A stretch of DNA of 37,773 bases from Propionibacteriaceae bacterium (GTDB taxonomy: Bacteria; Actinomycetota; Actinomycetes; Propionibacteriales; Propionibacteriaceae), in assembly GCA_030532575.1 (NCBI GenBank), contig JAUNKV010000018.1, positions 16,071 through 53,843 on the forward strand, read 5' to 3'. The translations under genes were made by a program, and so were the position numbers. The notes under the pieces are model-generated. The model was not told where the DNA came from. It did no database searches and saw only the letters and a list, made by a program, of their open reading frames with translations. Of this stretch, positions 36,027 to 37,773 are shown piece by piece. How positions within the stretch are numbered: position 1 is the stretch's first letter; every line of letters starts with the position of its first letter.

Positions 36027-36251
36027 GTGGGAGTTCACTTCATCGACAGTGCTGACAAGCACCGTGTGTCCCGCGAAGACTCGCTCTACGCGAGCATGCA
36101 TGCGGAGGCATCAGCTGAGATCGAAGGGCTGCTTGGGGAGATCACGAAGGTTTACGTCGGACATCCACACGCGCAAACTGATGACTACGGAGGTAATCGC
36201 GGCCACCTGGCAGAGCGTCTGGGCGTGGAGGTGAGGGAGTTGATGAGGTAG
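36027..36251 (+). pseudogene. Short toxin-like conserved protein with a frame break
   Basis: Seventy-four codons starting VGVHFIDSADKHRVSREDSL, then YASMHAEASAEIEGLLGEITKVYVGHPHAQTD. This matches my recollection of a small actinobacterial family (annotated as toxin-like or hypothetical) in which HPHxQTDRY is followed by IEVIAA. Here the frame continues as DYGGNRGHLAERLGVEVRELMR instead, while TEVIAAT is found in another frame of the same bases (about 36187-36207). A small indel near 36180 is therefore likely and the gene is probably inactive or mutated. No antitoxin gene is seen next to it. Start is GTG 36027, leaderless geometry. Family recognition is from memory and not checked. Confidence 0.45.
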
Positions 36252-36253
36252 GG

Positions 36254-36293
36254 CTTGTGCCGGTCAAGCATCCATCTGCTCGACCGGCGCAAG
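36254..36293. terminator. Bidirectional terminator between the toxin-like gene and the second LPxTG gene
   Basis: CTTGTGCCGGTC (36254-36265) pairs with GACCGGCGCAAG (36282-36293) with one wobble; inside the loop AGCA and TGCT extend the stem after one mismatch. It starts two bases after the plus-strand stop and 11 bases past the minus-strand LPNTGA stop. Confidence 0.8.
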
Positions 36294-36304
36294 AACCCTT
36301 GGAC

Positions 36305-37773
36305 TCACGCCCCAGTGTTCGGCAGCCCGGGCCGCGGTCTGTTCGGGTCAGTCGGCACAGGAAGCGACGGGACCGGGACTCCGGGCGGCTCTGGGGCCGT
36401 TGGCTGCGGTGGTGTTGTCGGTACTGGTGCGCTGGTCGGTGACGGTAGTACCGGCGGAACTCCAGTTGGTGATCCTGTTGGTACCGGGCTGAGTGTCGGG
36501 TTGGGGCTCAGCGTCGGTGGAGCAGTCACCGTTGGGACAGCCGTCGCGGAGGGCGAGGGCTCCGTTGGTGAGGCACTCGGTGTCATCGTGGGTAGTGGCG
36601 ATACGCTCTCCGAGGGTGAGGCCGTGGGTGAAGGTGTCACGCTCGGCTCCACTGATGGCGACACACTCGGCGACTCCGAAGGTGTGGGTGATGCCGTGAC
36701 CGACGGGGACGGACTTGGCGAGGGGGGTTACCGAGGGTGTCTTGGAGGGTGTCGGCGACGGACTCTTCGTTGGAGATGCGCTCGGCGAGTGCGAAGGCGT
36801 AGGCAGTGGGGTGGGCGGGTCTCCCTCGATCACTCCAGGCAGGTCCTCCGTCGGGTACCCGGGAGTCGGATCACAGGCATCCCCAATGCCGTCCTTGTCG
36901 TAGTCGGTCTGCCCGTAGTTGTACACCTCAGGGCAGTTGTCCCTGGCATACGGCGTGGAGTCATCATCGTTGGTGATCATTGCATCCGTGGTCGTTGTCG
37001 CGGTGGCGCCAAGCTCGCTGGTGATTCGCAGGGTGATTTTCCCGACGAACTCCTTGGTCCAGGTGTAGGTCAACATGGGTCTTGTGGTGGTGTGGTCGAA
37101 CTGCCCGTCACCGTCCAGGTCCCACTCGTACGTGGCGATCTTCCCCCTGGCACTGTAGGAGCCCCGCGCATCCAGTCGAAGGGGCTTCCCGATGGGATGC
37201 GCGTACGAACCCTGAACCCAAGCAGAAATAGGCTCTCGCGCTTCGGTTTCGGCCTCTGGTTCAGCAATGGGGGATTCCTCTGGCGGGAGGGACTGCGTGG
37301 CGGATCGAGGTACCCCGAGCTCCTTGACGAGCATATCGGCGATCCTTGCGTGCCCGATCTTGTTCGGATGAATCCACTCCATCATGTCGAGCGAAAAAGC
37401 AGCATGGGTGTTTCCGTTGGGAAGCTCATGCCCCTCGGTCTCCAAGAAATCGTTGATCCAGCGCTTGGTGTTCACCAGATGGAAACTCGCATGGTTCTCA
37501 TGACCCCGGAAGTACTCAGGGACTGAGTCGATGTAACGAGGGAACGAGGAGTAGAGTGGGTGCAACTTGTTCCATTCATCAACAGCTGCTTTCTGAACCT
37601 TCGCCAGCTCCCGGGCTGTCGTGAGAATCTCGGCCCCGGCATTGTAGGTGACCCATTCAATGCACTCACTGATGGGACTGACCGCACGGGTGCACCCAGA
37701 GAGCTTGTACCAGTCACTGGGCGTTATTCATGGGGGTTCTTTTCATTGGGTTCGGAGGAGTTCGAGTTGGGTG
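36305..37773 (-). pseudogene. Second LPxTG surface gene: SGNH-hydrolase remnant, PKD-like and TSP3-like domains, frameshifted; 5' end incomplete
   Basis: Minus-strand gene entering from the right edge. From about 37727 one frame encodes ITPSDWYKLSGCTRAV and later an SGNH-like C-terminal block, MMEWIHPNKIGHARIADML. A PKD-like module (SYSARGKIATYEWDLDGDGQ) and a thrombospondin-3-like calcium motif (DNCPEVYNYGQTDYDKDGIG) follow, then a Pro/Ser/Thr stalk. At a run of six C (36722-36727) the frame shifts: with five C the reading continues PSPSPSPSVTASPTPSESP and ends in RPGLPNTGA-stop at 36305; as written it leaves the stalk pattern and stops at 36348. As in the neighbouring gene, no hydrophobic tail follows the LPxTG motif. 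A stop at 37728-37730 breaks the frame again; PNSNSSEPNEKNPHE in the adjacent frame may be the missing continuation. The GDS serine block is outside the window or lost. Confidence 0.6.
36722..36727. repeat. Homopolymer run (G6 on plus strand, C6 in the coding strand) at the frameshift
   Basis: The minus-strand coding sequence reads GTAACCCCCCTCGCC here. Removing one C joins the two open frames precisely within the Pro/Ser/Thr stalk and restores the LPNTGA end. Such runs are prone to strand slippage and also to sequencing error. Confidence 0.6.

Overview
This window is GC-rich actinobacterial chromosomal DNA. The gene set and order point to the Propionibacteriaceae, most likely an Arachnia/Propionibacterium-like organism. 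The pointers are miaA-dapF-hflX-dinG in a row, a GH36/sugar-ABC locus, dus-citrate synthase, dgt, dnaG, and a giant DUF11/DUF5979-type surface protein with an LPxTG motif. The genus is my inference from family knowledge; no search was run.

Layout. Positions 1-5618 hold tRNA modification and housekeeping genes: a gene tail (probably miaB), a small MT0933-type antitoxin-like gene on the minus strand, then miaA, dapF, hflX and a DinG-type helicase. A secreted M23 peptidase (minus strand) follows. Positions 6723-12224 form a galactoside locus: a GH36 alpha-galactosidase, a strong terminator, then two sugar-ABC permeases and a lipoprotein binding protein with no ATPase. An M3 peptidase (minus) diverges from a DusB-type dihydrouridine synthase. 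Citrate synthase converges on, and overlaps, an MHS-type organic-acid symporter. Next come dgt and a tightly packed ABC ATPase / ABC-2 permease / DesK-type kinase / NarL-type regulator operon. After these are an Imm5-like gene, dnaG, a small sigma-70 factor (minus), a conserved protein, a histidine phosphatase and tRNA-Asn(GTT).

Positions 27,639-37,773 are an accessory surface region. A 2653-residue secreted protein carries an SdrD-B-like domain, two DUF5979-like domains and eight tandem DUF11-like repeats of 144-147 residues each. It has a Pro/Ser/Thr stalk and ends in RPGLPKTGS followed directly by a stop and a terminator. A short toxin-like gene with a frame break and its own inverted repeat follows. 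Convergent to that is a second surface gene (SGNH-hydrolase remnant, PKD-like, thrombospondin-3-like, Pro/Ser/Thr stalk). It ends in RPGLPNTGA-stop but is interrupted by a frameshift exactly at a six-C run, and its 5' part is broken near the window edge.

Main message: two adjacent surface proteins end immediately after an LPxTG motif, with no hydrophobic segment and no charged tail, and each is sealed by a terminator. This is either an unusual sorting signal that works without the membrane-retention tail, or a different C-terminal processing signal. One of the two is also in a state compatible with slipped-strand on/off switching. Several genes without a Shine-Dalgarno sequence have a TAnnnT/CAnnnT box 6-7 bases before the start codon, which suggests leaderless transcription.
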